Origin: Gorsachius magnificus
Lineage: Eukaryota > Chordata > Aves > Pelecaniformes > Ardeidae
Reading direction: 5' to 3'
Length of the DNA: 64,000 bases
Assembly: GCA_034008185.1 (NCBI GenBank)
Contig: CM067095.1
Coordinates: 7,610,610-7,674,609 of the forward strand
The position numbers were made by a program, and so were the translations under genes. Of this stretch, positions 47,501-62,339 are shown one piece after another. Under the pieces are notes generated by a model, which was given only the letters and a program-made list of their open reading frames with translations, searched no databases and was not told the DNA's origin. Position 1 is the first letter of the stretch. Every line of letters starts with the position of its first letter.

Positions 47501-47854
47501 CCTAATTAAATGTTGTATAAGAAGGGAGGAGGGGGAAGTATTGATCTTCTAAAACCAGGCTTTCTTTTGTTTCACTTCAAATTAACTGACTGTTTGCCTA
47601 TGTGCTACTCATAATAAAGAGTTTGTGAGTGTATTAATTTTTTAAAAAAAATTATCATAAATCATGGTGACGATAGTCAGTTTGTCTATTCTTCTAATGG
47701 CTGCCTGCTTACCTACTGGGTGTACTGAAACTACCAATCTTTCATTGCTGGAAGGGGTCTCTGTTGCTCAACAGTCTTAAGTCATCTATACAAATGTATT
47801 TACCATACATTCCCTGCGATTTGGTAGCTTTGGCTTATTTTAAGACTAAGTGGG

Positions 47855-47878
47855 TACAGTTAAAGCTACAGTTAAAGC
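47855..47878. repeat. Exact 12-bp tandem duplication
   Basis: Two adjacent perfect copies of TACAGTTAAAGC are present. Confidence 0.9.
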
Positions 47879-48838
47879 TGCTGCATTATCATGGTTGGTG
47901 GCTGCTGGATGAATTAGGATGAGAACAAAGAAACAACTGTAAAGCAGTTTTGTGTTTCTGTGGTAAGGCAGATGGGTACAGCTAATACTTTTGTGTTTTA
48001 AAGGAAACCTGTCATGAAGGCATTGTTTCTGTTCATAACATGCATAGATCAGCTCTTCAGGATCTGGACCCCTTCCAGTTAACGTGCTTTACAGTCAGAG
48101 AGTCAGAAGAGAGCTGTCACCCTGGCAAGCTCTGTCCTGAATTGTTTCAGGATGCAACAACTGGCTGACCTGAGCAAATGAAGATCTGAAACATGAAGAC
48201 TTAAAATAGAAGATCTTTTCTTGCACTATCAGCATTAATCCAATGTCACTTTTATCTGAACTGTCTGTGGTCTGTGGTATCTTGCCAGTGATGAGTGCTA
48301 GGGAGCAGCCTTTGTGACGTTCTTTTCTTGAGGATTCCTACCAGGGAGGGAATACAAACTTGTATTTTATAAACTTTAGAGTAACATCCTGCATAAACAC
48401 TGTTGATAAGGGAGAGGGGATTTGGAAGGAAGGATGGATCCTTCATTTCATACCAACTGTCATAGCTCTGGTGGCTGAAATGGACATAAGCTTATTTCCT
48501 GCAATGGTGGTAGGCCATGCCTTTTTTTATGGTTCCAATAGGTGAAATACATCATGCAGCGAGAGTAAAGCAACCCTGCTCGTTGACTTCTTTGTAGATA
48601 TTGATCCCAGCTGTTAGACGCAAATGAGAGTTTGCCAGCTTGATAGGTACTAATTATCATAAACTGTAAACATTATGCTTACCTTGCAACCTTTCTAGCT
48701 TTCCTTTTGGAAAATTTCTATTTAATTTCAGTAAATACTGTTAAAAGGAAATGAAGTATAAAGAGCTCCAAGCTGCTGATATTTCTATGACCTAATGACA
48801 CTGAACAACTGAGGCATTTCCTATTTCTCATCTGCAGG

Positions 48839-48940
48839 AAGAGCTACTATCCAGGTTCTCTGTGTCAGCCTCATTGAATGAGGCACTGAAAACATCTCAA
48901 AGAGCTGTCAGTCCAAATATACAGTTGGACACAGAAGAGT
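48839..48940 (+). CDS. Candidate terminal exon or cryptic exon
   Basis: After TTCTCATCTGCAG a phase-0 frame reads EELLSRFSVSASLNEALKTS, then QRAVSPNIQLDTEE, and stops at TGA 48941. The residues look protein-like (Ser/Glu/Leu mix), but there is no good donor before the stop and no nearby AATAAA. It could be an alternative end of a truncated RIMBP2-like product, or chance. Confidence 0.22.
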
Positions 48941-51900
48941 GATGCAGCATTTGAGGGAGCACAAAGGAGAAGCCTCCTTCTCCTTCCCCCTTACCCTACT
49001 TTTTAGCCACTTTCTGATGTGTTGTCTTTCCCCTCTCTCCCCATATTCTGGTTTGTGTAACTAAGATTTAATCTGTTGGGTAAAAAGTTACCATCACATT
49101 TAGACAAACAATATTGCTAAATTTAATATAATTTTATTTAGAGACTGTGCTGCTATTGAGAAGGATATTTTCTCAGCTCTGATTTCCTGTAACTAAGTAA
49201 CAGGAAATTTTCCCTAACATGTCTGAGTTATATACTGTAATGTGTGGATGGAACTGGACTGTAGTTAAATTGTTAATGTTGATTAACAATAATGATGAAT
49301 TGTTGATATTAAACCCTGTGTGCCTTGGTGTTTTGTTAGTATTTATCATATATTATTCCAGGCCCTGTAGGAGACTAGAGTTTATACTACAGGAATTTAC
49401 TGTGGGTTTCTTGAGCCTTATTCTGAAGCATCTGATACCCAATTTTGCCTGGACTGCATGGGTCTGGAATCTGATCTAGTATGGCTGTTTCTATCCCTTT
49501 TTCTTAAAATCCCAATGAATGACTTTTAGAAAAGAATCTTGATGTGTGTTTGAACAGAGTTTGTGGATTTTTTTTTAATGGAAAATATTATTTAGCCACA
49601 ATAAGGGGAAACCAAAATCAGAGATTAATTTTTCAATTTATTTTCCTTCAGGAGCTGGACGTAGTGGATTTGTGGTTCTGGAGGTTATAATGCCATGGTT
49701 AGTTTTTAGTTTCCTCACCTACAAGAAATTACTGTTTGAAAGATAAAATGCCATGCAACCCATTAGGAGAAATTATTAATAATATATGCATTTTATTCTG
49801 CAAAGGAGGGAGGTCTTTTGTGCACAAGGAAAGGTGTCTGAAGGAACGCATTCACTTGCACTTGTGTTCTTTTGGGGTTTGAACCAGCTTTGTTTGCCTG
49901 CTTTGTAGCTCTGTGTACTAGTTCTTTGTAGAAGTTAGATCAGATGCTGTAGGATTTCCCAGGCAATTGAATGAGGAAGGAAGAAGTGGAGAGGCTTAAA
50001 AAAAAAACCTACAGAGAGAAAGCAGAGTGGAAAATGAAGGAAGTGAGGTAGATAAGAAATCTTGATGATAAACCTACAGAATTAAAAGGTAACACCCGTT
50101 TATTTTCCAATATGTCTGAAGAGGTTCTCCTGGTGTCTGTCCAGACTTGCATATTACAATTGTTTAATATATGTGATAGCTCAGTCGATTTAATAGCAAG
50201 TTCAGAAATGCTCTTTATTAAATACTCATGAATGAGAGTATCCTCCTTAATATCTTGTCATTGGGCCTGTCTTTGTCCTCAGTAATATACTACAACTTAG
50301 CTTTTTGTAAGCTTATCATTTGTGGACTACCGCCCCTTCAAAACTAAATTCGCAAGTAAGCAAAATAGGACTATCCTTGACATCAAATTTGCCTTGAGGA
50401 TAAAAATGATCTTTTGTTTGTGGTGTGTAATAATTGCCAAGAGGACAGAATTTTCATAGCAGTCATGACTTAGAAAAATAGAGATTTCAGGCATGTAGCA
50501 CTATGTAATTTGTTTTTATTATCTGCAATGTTCATTGTAAGTATAATTGCTTGCATTGACTAGGAAGAATAATGCATGCCTGTGAGCTACAGTGCCTTTA
50601 AAGGTCCATGTTGTTCCTATTACCAGAATTTATTAATTTATTGGCATAACTTCAGGGCTGAAAAGGTTTTCTTTCATAATGGGTCAGTGCATTATATCTT
50701 TTTCACATAAGTGGTAAATCTTTTATCACGTGCATGAATCCCACCATTGTGATCCAGTACAAGTCTGCATGGAATGAAATACATTTGGATTTTTATAGTC
50801 CCATCAAACCTACTTTATAGAGGAAGGCCTGTGAATTCCCGCAGGAACATTTAACTATCACTATCCATCATTATTGGATTGATAATAAACTACTGTTACA
50901 TAAATAATGCAAACATCAAGTAAATACTTCAGGGGAATTATCACAACGTCCTACTCTTTGTTGCATGTCTTAAAATTACCATAAGCATTCAAAAGGGAAG
51001 GAGAGAAATGTAAGAAACGAGCTATATTATTTCTGTCATGAATAATTGAAACAATTTACGTATGCTGTGAAATACTTAAAATGCATTTTAAAGCCCTACC
51101 TTTTTGTTTCAGTGTAGTGTTTAAGTTCAAGAAATATAAACTGAAACAAACAAAAAGAAAGGGCCATATGAATAAATGAGGAATTTGGACAGCTTCTATT
51201 ATGAAAGAACACTAAAAGAGCTTATTCTTTGTAGTCTCATAGTGACAAAACAACTAGGTAATAGTCTGATTTCATCACTAATACTGCCTCTTAAAATTTT
51301 TCAAGTTAAAAATATACTTAGTGCTTAACGCTCCAAACACCAAAAGATTGTCAAAATGATAGAAGTGTTCAAAAACCTTATAAAGCTGTTCATTTTTAGT
51401 GTAATTTGTCAGTAGCATCTGTCTGTCTAAGGTTTAACTTAGCTTCTGTTTTTACCTTGTCTAAGTGCTTCATGGACTTGTTTGCTGTCCAAATTCAGTA
51501 ATTCTCAATGAACCCTTTCTTCAAAGTGCTACATGAATGCTATTTATGTAAGAAAAAACCTTTAACTTTTGCAGTCTTTACAAGGTGCCTGTGGTATTTT
51601 TCTCAGTGTAGGAGACTGGATATTTTAAAATTCAAAGTTCCTTACTAAAAGATATGTCTACTCTGGAAATCCTAGATTTCTCCTAGTCTCTCACTGCCAT
51701 AATATTTGCTGTATTATGAAGAGTTCTGCTGTTCTTTTTTAGGGTTTTCCCCAAGGGGTTCCTGGGAAAAGCAGATTCTTATTTCAAATTGTTATTCTTG
51801 TATGGTCAAATATATTGAGTTATTATTTATACTGTCTCAAGGATACCTGCTCAGGGTTTATGCCAAATGAATGCCAGTCATGAAGATGGGGGGTGATGTA

Positions 51901-53264
51901 TTTTAATTTAACACCTTAATAGCAAACCCAGAGGGGACATCTGTTATTAGATTTGAAGAGAAGGGGAAGTGATTTAAAGAACGTAACAATTGATAGAACT
52001 CACTAATAGCCATGTAAGGGTAATTTAAAACATGATGTGTCTTTGTGCCAATCAAATGCAAGGCATCAGCAGCCTCTGCACAAAAGGCAATGAATAACTG
52101 GTTAGTGCATCTCTCCACATACCTTAAGCTCACACAGTTCCTTGCATGCATTCCAAAAGAGAAAACTCCTGCATGCATACATACTTCCCAGCTTCTTGTA
52201 ATAACACGTGGCTTGATTTCCACTGTCTTGAAAAAACTTCAGGATATTCTGAGGATGCTTTCAGGAAAGTGATCAGCTGGAGAGGTGATTAGCTGGTTGT
52301 TAATGGCAGTAATGGTTTGGGTCCTTTGATTTAAGTAAGCAAGAGTTAAGGGACCTTCTTTTAGTCAGTTGACACCTGTTAATTCTCCTTTATAGAAGGT
52401 ATCTGGGCCAGATTCTGTAACAAAGACATTGAAGAAACCTCCAGCACAAAATGCTGTTTAAACCGAGTAAACAAAATGCTCTTTAAACTTTATTTAATTC
52501 AACTGTGAAAATTGAAGTAACATCTCTAAACTTAGCAGCAAAACTTCATTAAAGTTAAAATAACAAACAAATAATGTGTGTCTCAAAATAAACATACCTG
52601 CCACAGTCACATGAAGGGAGGAGGGAGAGCAGGCACAAAATTGAAGACAATTTAGAGTGACAGGCTCTCATGCATCTGCTTCAAGTAGAATGAGTTATTA
52701 ATAGATATTCAATTTTTCTCCATAAAGATAGAAGAGAAGGTCATGGTAATAAATGGCTATGCTTACAGTAAGCTTTCTGTGTTAAAGATGGTCTACGTTT
52801 TGCCATTGCTTTATATTCTTTTAGATTTATGTTACCTGGACTGGTCATCATGGGTTATTGCTGCCTTTCCATCTTTTCTGTCTCTAGGATTTCAGAGCAG
52901 TTCTGCTGGAGCCCAACATGCAGACCAGGTTGCAAACGATTAAGCATACAGAAAACAGGCTTATTTGTTTTCTTAATTGTAGAGTTGGTTTTGTACACAA
53001 CCTGCGTGTTTGTCTCCAGGCAATTTTATTCGGTACCAGTAGTTCTAAAATGATTCCACCTCAGTGAGGTGAAAAGGTTAGGAGGCACAGAGTCCCTAGC
53101 TTTTATTCGCTTCTGGCTGTGTATGCAAGTCTGTTTAGAAAGGGATGGCAGTAGTTTGCCTTTTACAAGCACAGGATTAATGTTCAAGAAGTGTTAAATG
53201 CATTATTCCATAGATACTTTATTGTATGCTTTATGGATTGATATGATGCACTTTGTCTTTCATC

Positions 53265-53450
53265 TTGGGATTTCAAAGTCCTTAATGACATTAATTAACA
53301 AAGTGTTACCTCATATCTGTTTGGTAAGAATGATTAACCCCATTTTGTTTAGAAGGGCACATGATTTCCCCAAGTTTCTGCAATGAGTCAGTGACAGAGC
53401 TGAGAATGAAATCTGGATATTCCGCCCACACCACAGCCCTGCTCCACTGA
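53265..53450 (-). repeat. MIR-like SINE remnant
   Basis: GGATTTCAAAGTCCTTAATG, TTAACCCCATTTTGTTTAGA, CACATGATTTCCCCAAG and GTCAGTGACAGAGCTGAGAA follow the reversed MIR order over about 185 bp. Confidence 0.65.
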
Positions 53451-55602
53451 GTAAACTTACCAGTAAACGTGTAGATTTCTGTAAAATATATATGAAACTT
53501 TTTCAGTCATTTCCTGATGCAGGAATTAAAACAAAACAAACAAAAAATTATAACAGTGGTATACTACTGTATACACTAGTAGTCATGGAGGGCGAAGTGA
53601 TGAAACATTTAGTGAAAAAGACACAAATACTTTTATTGACTGCTTAACAGGTGTTTGTAGTTCCCTGCAGGAAGACAGTAACTATGTCTGACTTGCTCTG
53701 CAAATACTCCTTTTATTTCCTTTCTGGATACAACAGAGGCAGAAGTCAAGATGTAGGGCTAGCAGGGAGTTGTTCCTGTTGCAAAAAATTAAACTGCGTT
53801 TATTAGAGTTGCTGAAAGAGGTGTTCACTGTTGTTGGTTCAGAGAGACTGGTAAAGCAATGTGGCTTGTAATACATTGCTTAAAATTCTCCCTTTGTGTT
53901 GCTAGCAAACGCTTTTGCCTGTTATCTAGACATATGTTATTTGTTTGTTACATAACTGGATTCAATTGCTCCCCATCCTTATTTGATAATCTACTAGTTT
54001 GTAAGATACAGTTGGGACTGTGTGCAACTCACTTTGATCACTTAGGGTTCTGTTTATTTGGAGTTGACCTGAAGATTTCTGGAATGACCTATGATGAGCT
54101 AAATTTGTCTCTGGTTATAAATTATTGCTGATGACTTATTCTCTTAGCTTGAATAGTACAGGTATATGCTTTTGGCCTTAAAGTCTTCAAACTGTAATTT
54201 GTAGGGATACTGTGACTAGGATCTGAATTATGCAGATCTGTGATGGGTGATGGATAGGAATGTTAGATCTGCTGCTACTACCTTAAAAATAAAGAAAAAA
54301 AACCCCCAATCTTTCTTTATCTGACAGGGAATTCTCCTGGTCCTAAAAATCCTGCTGAGAATCAAGAAATTGCCAGAGGTTTCTAAGGAATGGTTCTTCC
54401 TGAGAAAATCAGGCCAGGATTTGCCTTTTTGTTTAGAATTTGGAAGAGAAAGTGTATTTAAAAACTTCCATTCTCTTCCTACATGAACAGAGGCTAGAGT
54501 TTAGCATGCTGTATGCACTGGAAGTTTATTAATGTAATTACTCAAGTTGCAGATAGTTAAAACATTGAAGGAATCAGGCTGGCAGCAAGCCTAATCACTG
54601 TGCAAAAACAAGCCATACCACAGCAATATTAACCTTTACCGTCTGGAGCATTCCTAGTTTCCCCCTAGTGTGCTTATCTAAGCTTGCCAGCAGAACATGC
54701 AAGGTAAAGACTTAAAGGAGACATGGTGTGGGTTTTTTGTTTGTTTATTTTTATTCATGTATTCCAATCTTTGCACTAATGGCTTTCATGCAGAATTAAA
54801 ATAGAATGTGCATTAATCTGCGCTGTGGAAGGTAAAGAGGTGGAAGGTCATTGTAAAGATTGTGCTCCCTTCCTTTGGTAGTATTGTTCTTTTACTCGAG
54901 GAAGGAAATGGCAGTACAAGGCTCAGTGGTAAATCACTTGGGGATAGTGTGGTGCTCCCTTTAACGTACCAGAACTCTGTCCAAACAAGGGCTTCACAAC
55001 CTATTTACAGACTTCTCAAACCTGCCACAATGGAAGTGAGACTTTCACAAGCTAACTCAACCTCATTCTTTTCTCTCACCTATAGCTGTTTCTCTGTTGT
55101 TTACAGCATGACATGGTGTGTTTCATTGATGTCATATGCTAAGTGCATCTTGTCAGCCTGACCTGCTGCTTAATTCCTGCATTCATGAGTGTTTTATGAA
55201 TGGAACCATGGAGCAGAGGAGGGTCCATTGGCAAAAAGACATCAGGGAATGTGCTAGCTAGGAAGGCCTTTTTCAGAGGAATTGCACAGAGTGTACATCA
55301 GCCAGCAACAGCCTTGGACTTTGGCCTTTCCTGTTATGTGCCCTGGTTATCTTGTTCTTGTCACTAGCTCTCAAGAGAAGCAGCATCTTTCCCCATATGT
55401 ACATGAGCACAGTCATGATGTGATTGTGGATTCCATATTCTGGCAGAGAAAGGGTAGTGTCCTGAACAGTTTCAGTACTGACCTACCAGCTGAGCCATAA
55501 ACTTGATGAAGACTCCTTTTCAGCCATTTTAGCATGTGTGAGATCATAGTTTAAATGCTACTCCAGTACTTGCACCAGTAGTTAGAAATACATGATGCTT
55601 GT

Positions 55603-55619
55603 CTAAGAGAGAGAGAGAA
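55603..55619. repeat. Short (GA)n tract
   Basis: About seven GA units are followed by an A-run near 55624. Confidence 0.7.
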
Positions 55620-58600
55620 AGCAAAAAAAAAATTCTAGAAAAGTTTCTTTACAAATTCCATACGCAATTTAAGTTTGTGGAGCTCAGTCAGTCTAGATTG
55701 CTTTAGACAGAGGATTTATATTAACAGCTTATACTGGCAGTGATAAAGAATAAGATATCCAGGAGAAATAGAATCTGGTTATGAGGAAAAATATTGTAAG
55801 CTTCAAGGAATCTTCAAAGTAACCGCATTCCTTAAACGATGGAAAGCAGAAAATTGCAATGAAACTCAATTTCATTAACTGGATCAAAGAGGAAGATAGA
55901 TGTGACCTGCATATCATCAATTCTATCCTTTCACTTATACAGGATGCAGGTGGAGGCTGGAGAAAAAGAAAATCCTTTAACTAATCTTCATATAACTTAA
56001 TAGGAAAGTCAAAGCAAATTGATTCTCACTTCCTGGGCTTAATTCTGGACCTGTGATAATTTAGTTATTTAACTTGCCTTTATTCAAAGAGCAACCCTGA
56101 AAAAGGGCAAGTGTCAGCAGCTATTATAGGCACAGTTTCATGTGAAATGAAGGTGTGAGCATGGATGTATATGGGGTTCAGGTGACCTGTTAAATGACTT
56201 GTGAGAAAAGCAAATGGGAGGTCAAGGTAAATTTGCCATAAGTCTAGGCAGAGAAAGGACCAGTTGTAGCACCACCACAGAGAGACCATGACAAATGACT
56301 AGTGCTCAGGCAGTACTTTAGTAATAAGTTATAAAAATTAGATGGCGAAAGAAAGCTTTCTATTTTTAGTATCTGTCTGAGAGTGGAAATAAATTACATC
56401 TTAGAAGTGCCCATTTTTCCATTGACAGTAAGAGGGCCCAGACAACTAGATCAAGTGTAGGTGTTTATGTTCCTCTAATGAGAAATAAAATAATCCCATG
56501 AAGATTTACATATTCAATTTTGTATTAAAATGTGATTAGTTTTTAATATTAAACACTTTCTATCTCTATAATTGGAATAAATTTTGAAAAATGTTTGGTT
56601 CTGATAAGTGTTGATGCTTGATTCATAATTTCCATGTAGATGATCCAAAATTCTTACTATCTGAAAAAATGGTTGTGTTTCTTATACTAAGTGGTGGCTA
56701 GGACCTGAAGTCTTGAGTCTGATGTTGGTGCATCTCTCTCTGATTTTTAGAGTGAAGCGGTCCCATTTTATATTCCACAGACTGAAAATCTCTTTTGATT
56801 ACCCCATTAGTGCATGGCCAGAATGACAGATTATTCACCTGTAGAGCTAAAGCTGTGGACTGCAGTGTTTTTGGAACGCAGGGGGAAGCCTGCAGTGCTC
56901 AGGTGGCTGTGCTGTAGGGCTAGTCTGTTTGCTAATGTTTTTGGCTGCATATGTAGGCACAGATCCAGTCAAAGACTTACATTGGGGGAAAAAAAAAATC
57001 TTTCTCTCTGCAGGTTCAATTTCTAGTTTGGCAGATACATTTAAACTTGATCCTGAAATCATTTGTAATTATCAACACAACCCTGATGCCAGGTGATCAG
57101 AGAATTAACAGTGGTAGTGCTGTTTACCACATAAGTCGTTGAGAATACTACACATAGGAGAAGATAGAAAAATCGTGGAGTTCACAAAACATGTTCAAGA
57201 TGCTGTTTGTCTAGTGATGGGAGATTCAGTTTTTGCCAAAATGATACATTTGCTATTGCAAAAATAAGGATGTCAAACTTAGATGGTTTGGCTATTGAAA
57301 GATACCAGCTGTTATCAGATGCCTTCTGGCTTTTGTTTGGGTTTCAGAATCTTTACAGGGATGACTCTTTAGTTCTCGTCCTGTTGTTTGTGTCAAAGGG
57401 AGTTAGACATTTCCTGACTGTCATTTTCTCATAAAAAGCCACCTCAAATCCTTTTTAAAGGATTTACATTTTATGTTGATAATACTTAGGGCTTAAAGGC
57501 CTGATTCTCCTTAGACTTCTGGTAGTATCACTCAGGGATAATGCCAGTAAGAAAGATATTAGTTACATGTGTGCAAATATAAGAAAAATTGGTCTGGCTG
57601 ATACATAACTTGTTTAAATAAAAATCAACAGCCATCATGGAAAAGATAGGTGTTATTTTTGCTAGTGTGTGGTTTCTGCAGAATGATACAGTAGCTTGTT
57701 CATACTTGTTGCTAAAAATTGAGGTTTAAATGGGAATATAGCTATGACAGCTCTGATGTATTGTTCATCTCTTGACATGTGGACCATGGGATCCTTTGTA
57801 CTTTTAGAAAACCTGAATGTGAAGTATGTATTAATACGTGGTATTGTGATTTTTCATATTAAACCAATATTTTAGAAGATCCTGTTTTCATAAAGACATT
57901 TTTTTTCTTCTTAGTTAGGAGATCTTTACAGGTTTGAGTTGATAGATAGCACAGACCTTTCTTATGGTCTGTGAAAAATAGTTTCAGGCATGTTTATCAC
58001 AAGAGTGATTTCTTATACCAGTTTTCCAGTGCACAAAGGTTTTCTGTATTTGCAGCATGAATAAAATGGAGAAATCATCCAGCCTTATGCTAAATAAGCT
58101 TCTTCTAATTTGTAAATTACATAAATTGTTTGATATTCATACTTCATTAAAGAACTACTTGGTAGTATAGAGATGTCAGTTCCATCTTTATCTTAGTTTA
58201 TACTTGTAATTTTTATCTCCGTGTTAAAAAAAAAGAAAGCAAAAATTTTGTCTAGATAGCCAGATTGATATTTTTCCCAAGAATCACATTCCTTGCTCTT
58301 GCCACAGTATTTGCTGAATATGTTCTGTAATACTCTGGGTTTTGAGACGTATAATTAGGGGTGCTTTTTAGATGTAAGACATGAATGTAACACATTAATT
58401 GTTTGCATCACAACCTCATGTCCAGAAGATACCAAAGTAAAGTGAATTTTTCATAAAAACTTTGACAGCAAACTCTCACATTGAATTTAAGATAGATTTC
58501 AGTAGCTAGATGTTTAATTAAATTCGGAGCAGTTTGGCACAGTAGCTAAAACTATGGGAACCCTCAAGACTGCAGTGATTTGGAGAACTGGTGTCAGCTA

Positions 58601-60769
58601 AAGTAAGAGCCATTAAGAAAATCAGAGTGATTGAGAATGTTTTAAGTTGTCAGGGCAAACCAATGTAATATTGAATACATAAAGAAGAGTAAAATTAAGG
58701 CAAGGATATGAGAAGTGATAAGAGGCTTTTGTAAATAAGAGTTTGCCCAGTGCAGCTCCTACCAGTGCTAGTTTTTGTGAAGAGTTATCAGTTTGGTGGA
58801 GGAAATGTTTGTGTCCTAAGGTTACAGAATAACTGCTTCATAAAGGGAAGAGGGAGCACACAGTGATGGTGATCACTGACAGGAAAAAGCATGGAAGAGT
58901 GGTCTGGAAATTGCATTAATATAGTTGATGAAGACTTCACTGCTCATGAAGCAGAGACTTCATGTAATTTGTCAACTTCTTAGGGAAACAGTTGGCTTGT
59001 TAAAAATGGTCATTGCAGTATAAACTACTGGAAAGGGAGTCTGTGTGGTTGTTGGGCTTGAGAAGCACAGTGAACTGGGAAATAGTACCAAAGTCGAAGT
59101 GGAAATATGCAAAGACTTTTTGCATCCAATGGTCCTGGTTCTGAAAGTGGTGATGCGCTATGTTCTAGAAAGAGATTTTCAGGGAACACACAAACTCTGA
59201 TCTTCAAAGGTCTTCAAGGATGTGTGTTTCAAGTGGCTAAATATCTACAGTTTGGCATTGCTTTCCTGTTCAGGAACCTAAATGAAACCTAGATTTTTTC
59301 AAAAGCGCTGAGAAGGTATCATGACTTCAGTGTACTGGGCTTTTAGAAAATAGGGTCACAAATAATTGCAGAGTTGCACTCTGGAGGGGAATATTACACA
59401 GGGGGGATATTTCAGCCCTTACAAGTACATATAATAATCCCAGTCAAATGCAAGTCTCTGCATATTGGCTGCGACAGTAAGATGCTAGTATTTTCCCCAG
59501 GGTAATACAAAGCTGGAACCCTTCAGTGAGGATAATGTTATACAGTGAATGCGCTGTCAGGTCTCTAAGTGGGAGGTGAAGTGACTGGGTGGAAATGCAG
59601 ACCAATTCCGTATCATAGTATCTCCCGCTCACCTTTCCTTATAGCAGCTGCACATGCTGGAAAGCATACGTATCGTCAGCTGCCAAATGTTCTATTTAGG
59701 AGAGGAGGGTCAAGCTAGGTTTGTCACAAACATGACCAATATGTGATTGCATAGATTACTATTACTTAACGACCATGTACCAGATAAATGGGACAAGAGT
59801 AACCTCATTGTTATAGATCCTGTGTTTATGGACTGTTAAAATACAGCATTTGGGCTGGGATTCAATTTTTTGAAGCAGTTGAGTAGAAAAGAGGTGTCAC
59901 TTAGCCATGTTATAGGAAGGGTAAGTAAGGTAGGAATAGATCCTAGGGTTCCTCTAATGCCATACCTGGTGTCCTAAACTATGCTACCTTTCTGTTAAAG
60001 TTGGGTGGTAGATGTAGGGTTTTATTTTTTAAATTTGTATTGTTCTTATTAAAAAAAAAAAACCAAACCAAGCTTTAGCTAATTTTTTTAATGTTCATTT
60101 GGAAGGAAGTAGTTCACTTTGCCAGGTAGTTCAGTTATCAAATCAAAATAAAGAATATTTTTTTCTACAATTTTTCCCATTGGTTGGTGCATGCATTCTA
60201 TTGCTTATCAAGTGTTTGTCTTGTGTCAACTGCCTGTTTTTATTTTATCATTCTGGTGATGTAGACTGTGGGATGTTTCTTTTCCAGTGCTGTGATTGCG
60301 TGCCTGGATAGCCTCCAGTACAGCCTATTGTTCTTTCTTACTTTGACTTGCAAGTGACAAGTGAGCTCTAATTTTAAAATTTATTTATTAAAAACTGTAA
60401 ATAACAATCTTCCCATTCACAATCAAGATCACCATTCATCCAAAGCTAGATCTGTATAATTACCCTCAAGCTAAACTTAGCGTTTTCAGTAATGTTTCCT
60501 ATTTCCTGTCATAATGGGAATTGTTCAATCTGGCTAATTCTGGAAAGATATTTGAACACAGATATAAGGAATCAAGCACCGTCAGTGAGTGGTTTTACTG
60601 ATACGGACAATTAGGAAACACTTTTCCAACTTACGTATCATGCTTGTGTTCTTTTACCTACTGAGATACTTGTATAATCCATCATCCCTATGGTACTTCT
60701 GTGGTTCCATGTCAATAATATAGTTCATTCCCAAACTGCTTGTCTTGAACAATTTTTTTCCTCTTCACA

Positions 60770-60835
60770 AAGAGGCTGAATGAATTACCCAAGGTTTAGA
60801 GGTAGTAGATCTGCATCCCCTGAATCTCTTTCTTG
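60770..60835 (-). repeat. MIR-like SINE remnant
   Basis: AGAGGCTGAATGAATTACCC, AAGGTTTAGAGGTAGTAGAT and CATCCCCTGAATCTC resemble the reversed MIR middle. It is short and diverged. Confidence 0.45.
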
Positions 60836-62312
60836 TGCTCTGATGACAAACATTTCTTACTCACTTATTCTTGATCCTGTGAAAGAGGTGACAGAGAGCC
60901 GCCAAAGTACTTTTCATTAGCAGTCCAAACTAGCAGAGAAAGCAATATTATTAAAAGCCACAGCCTTATCACAGCTAGGCCAGAAAATGAGCCCATGATC
61001 ACATTTTAATTTGGATTTTTTGCCTATCACCAGAGCTCATTTTCAAAAGCAAGAAGTGTGGGACTTTTTAGCTGAAATCACCAGGGTCTTCATGTTGTCA
61101 ACTTCTTGAAAAATTCAGGTTACCTTACTGCCACCAGTTGGTTGTCACTCTGCCATTTTGTGCACCTCTTTATTGCATGGCAAGCATAAAAATAAAGTTC
61201 ACAAACACTACCTTGAAAATAAAAATCAAGAGCTGTAGAGTAGTTGCCAGTTTCCTGATAACCCAGAACAGTAGGGACTACAGACGTCTGTCCCGTTCTT
61301 ATCTCCTCCAGAAGAGGGCAGTGGCAATACACCAGTCATTTCATATTTCTCTTATAAAAAATGCATGAGGGTTTCCTTCAAGATGGTAGAACTTGTGGAA
61401 GACCTGTCTAAAATATCGAGTATGAGATGGATTTTGTAACTGAGTTTAATTGTATTGATAGGAAGTGCAGTAGGTGTATTGGTGTCACCAAAATCTGAGC
61501 CAAGCAGGAGCCCAGTAATTGATATGAAATGCAGATCCCACTCTATGGAATCTGATGTTAAAACGTCTTTGGCAGTAGTATTTGGCCAAGTAGAGAAAGA
61601 GTTCACTATTGATATCATCTAATTAGAGCTAGGTAAAATACCGCCTTTTTTCTTCAGTCTCATTATTATTCCACTCTCACTGCAAAAATATTATTTACAA
61701 AAATTTATTTAGATAATCAGTTGCTTTACTTCAGTAATATTCCAAACTCCTTTTTGTTTGCTTTGAATGACTAATGGACATAGGTCCTGTTTTATTGAAA
61801 GAAGTGCTGGGATAAAAGGAAGGGTTTATATGTCCTTACATGAATACACTTTGAGTGAGTGTTCCAGCTAGGAATGCTGAAATGGCAATCTTGAAACACC
61901 CTCATGCTTCACAAACCCCGAACTGGAAACAGAAACACTGAATAGAATAATGAATGTTCAAGTAATCATGGATTTTAAAGCTAACAAATGGTATGAATGG
62001 TGATTATGGATGTAGGAATATAAGGAACATGATATAACGTTGTTCTAAGAACACAAAATTACTTCAGAGTAAAGGTCCACTTAGTTCTGTATACTTTTTT
62101 CAGCTGTGATCAACAGTCTGCTTGGACAAAAGTAAGAGCAAGGCAAATGTATAGTTATATTTTGTGTGCATATCCTTCCAGTCTCCAACAATTTGCTGCT
62201 AAGGAAACTTTCTGAACAAGAGGTGGTGTCCATAATAGCTCTTAGTGGATATTTCACATAGCGCACACTAAGTAACTTTGCACAGCAATCTTTTCTTTAA
62301 GCAGTCTCTTCA

Positions 62313-62339
62313 CAAAAAAAAAAGAAAAGAAAAAAAAAA
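62313..62339. repeat. A-rich low-complexity tract
   Basis: Runs of A of ten and nine are separated by AAAGAAAAG-type sequence. Confidence 0.85.

Noticed and set aside
57488..57545. Segment GGCCTGATTCTCCTTAGACT, resembling an old reptile repeat
   Set aside because: The match is too short and diverged to separate from chance.
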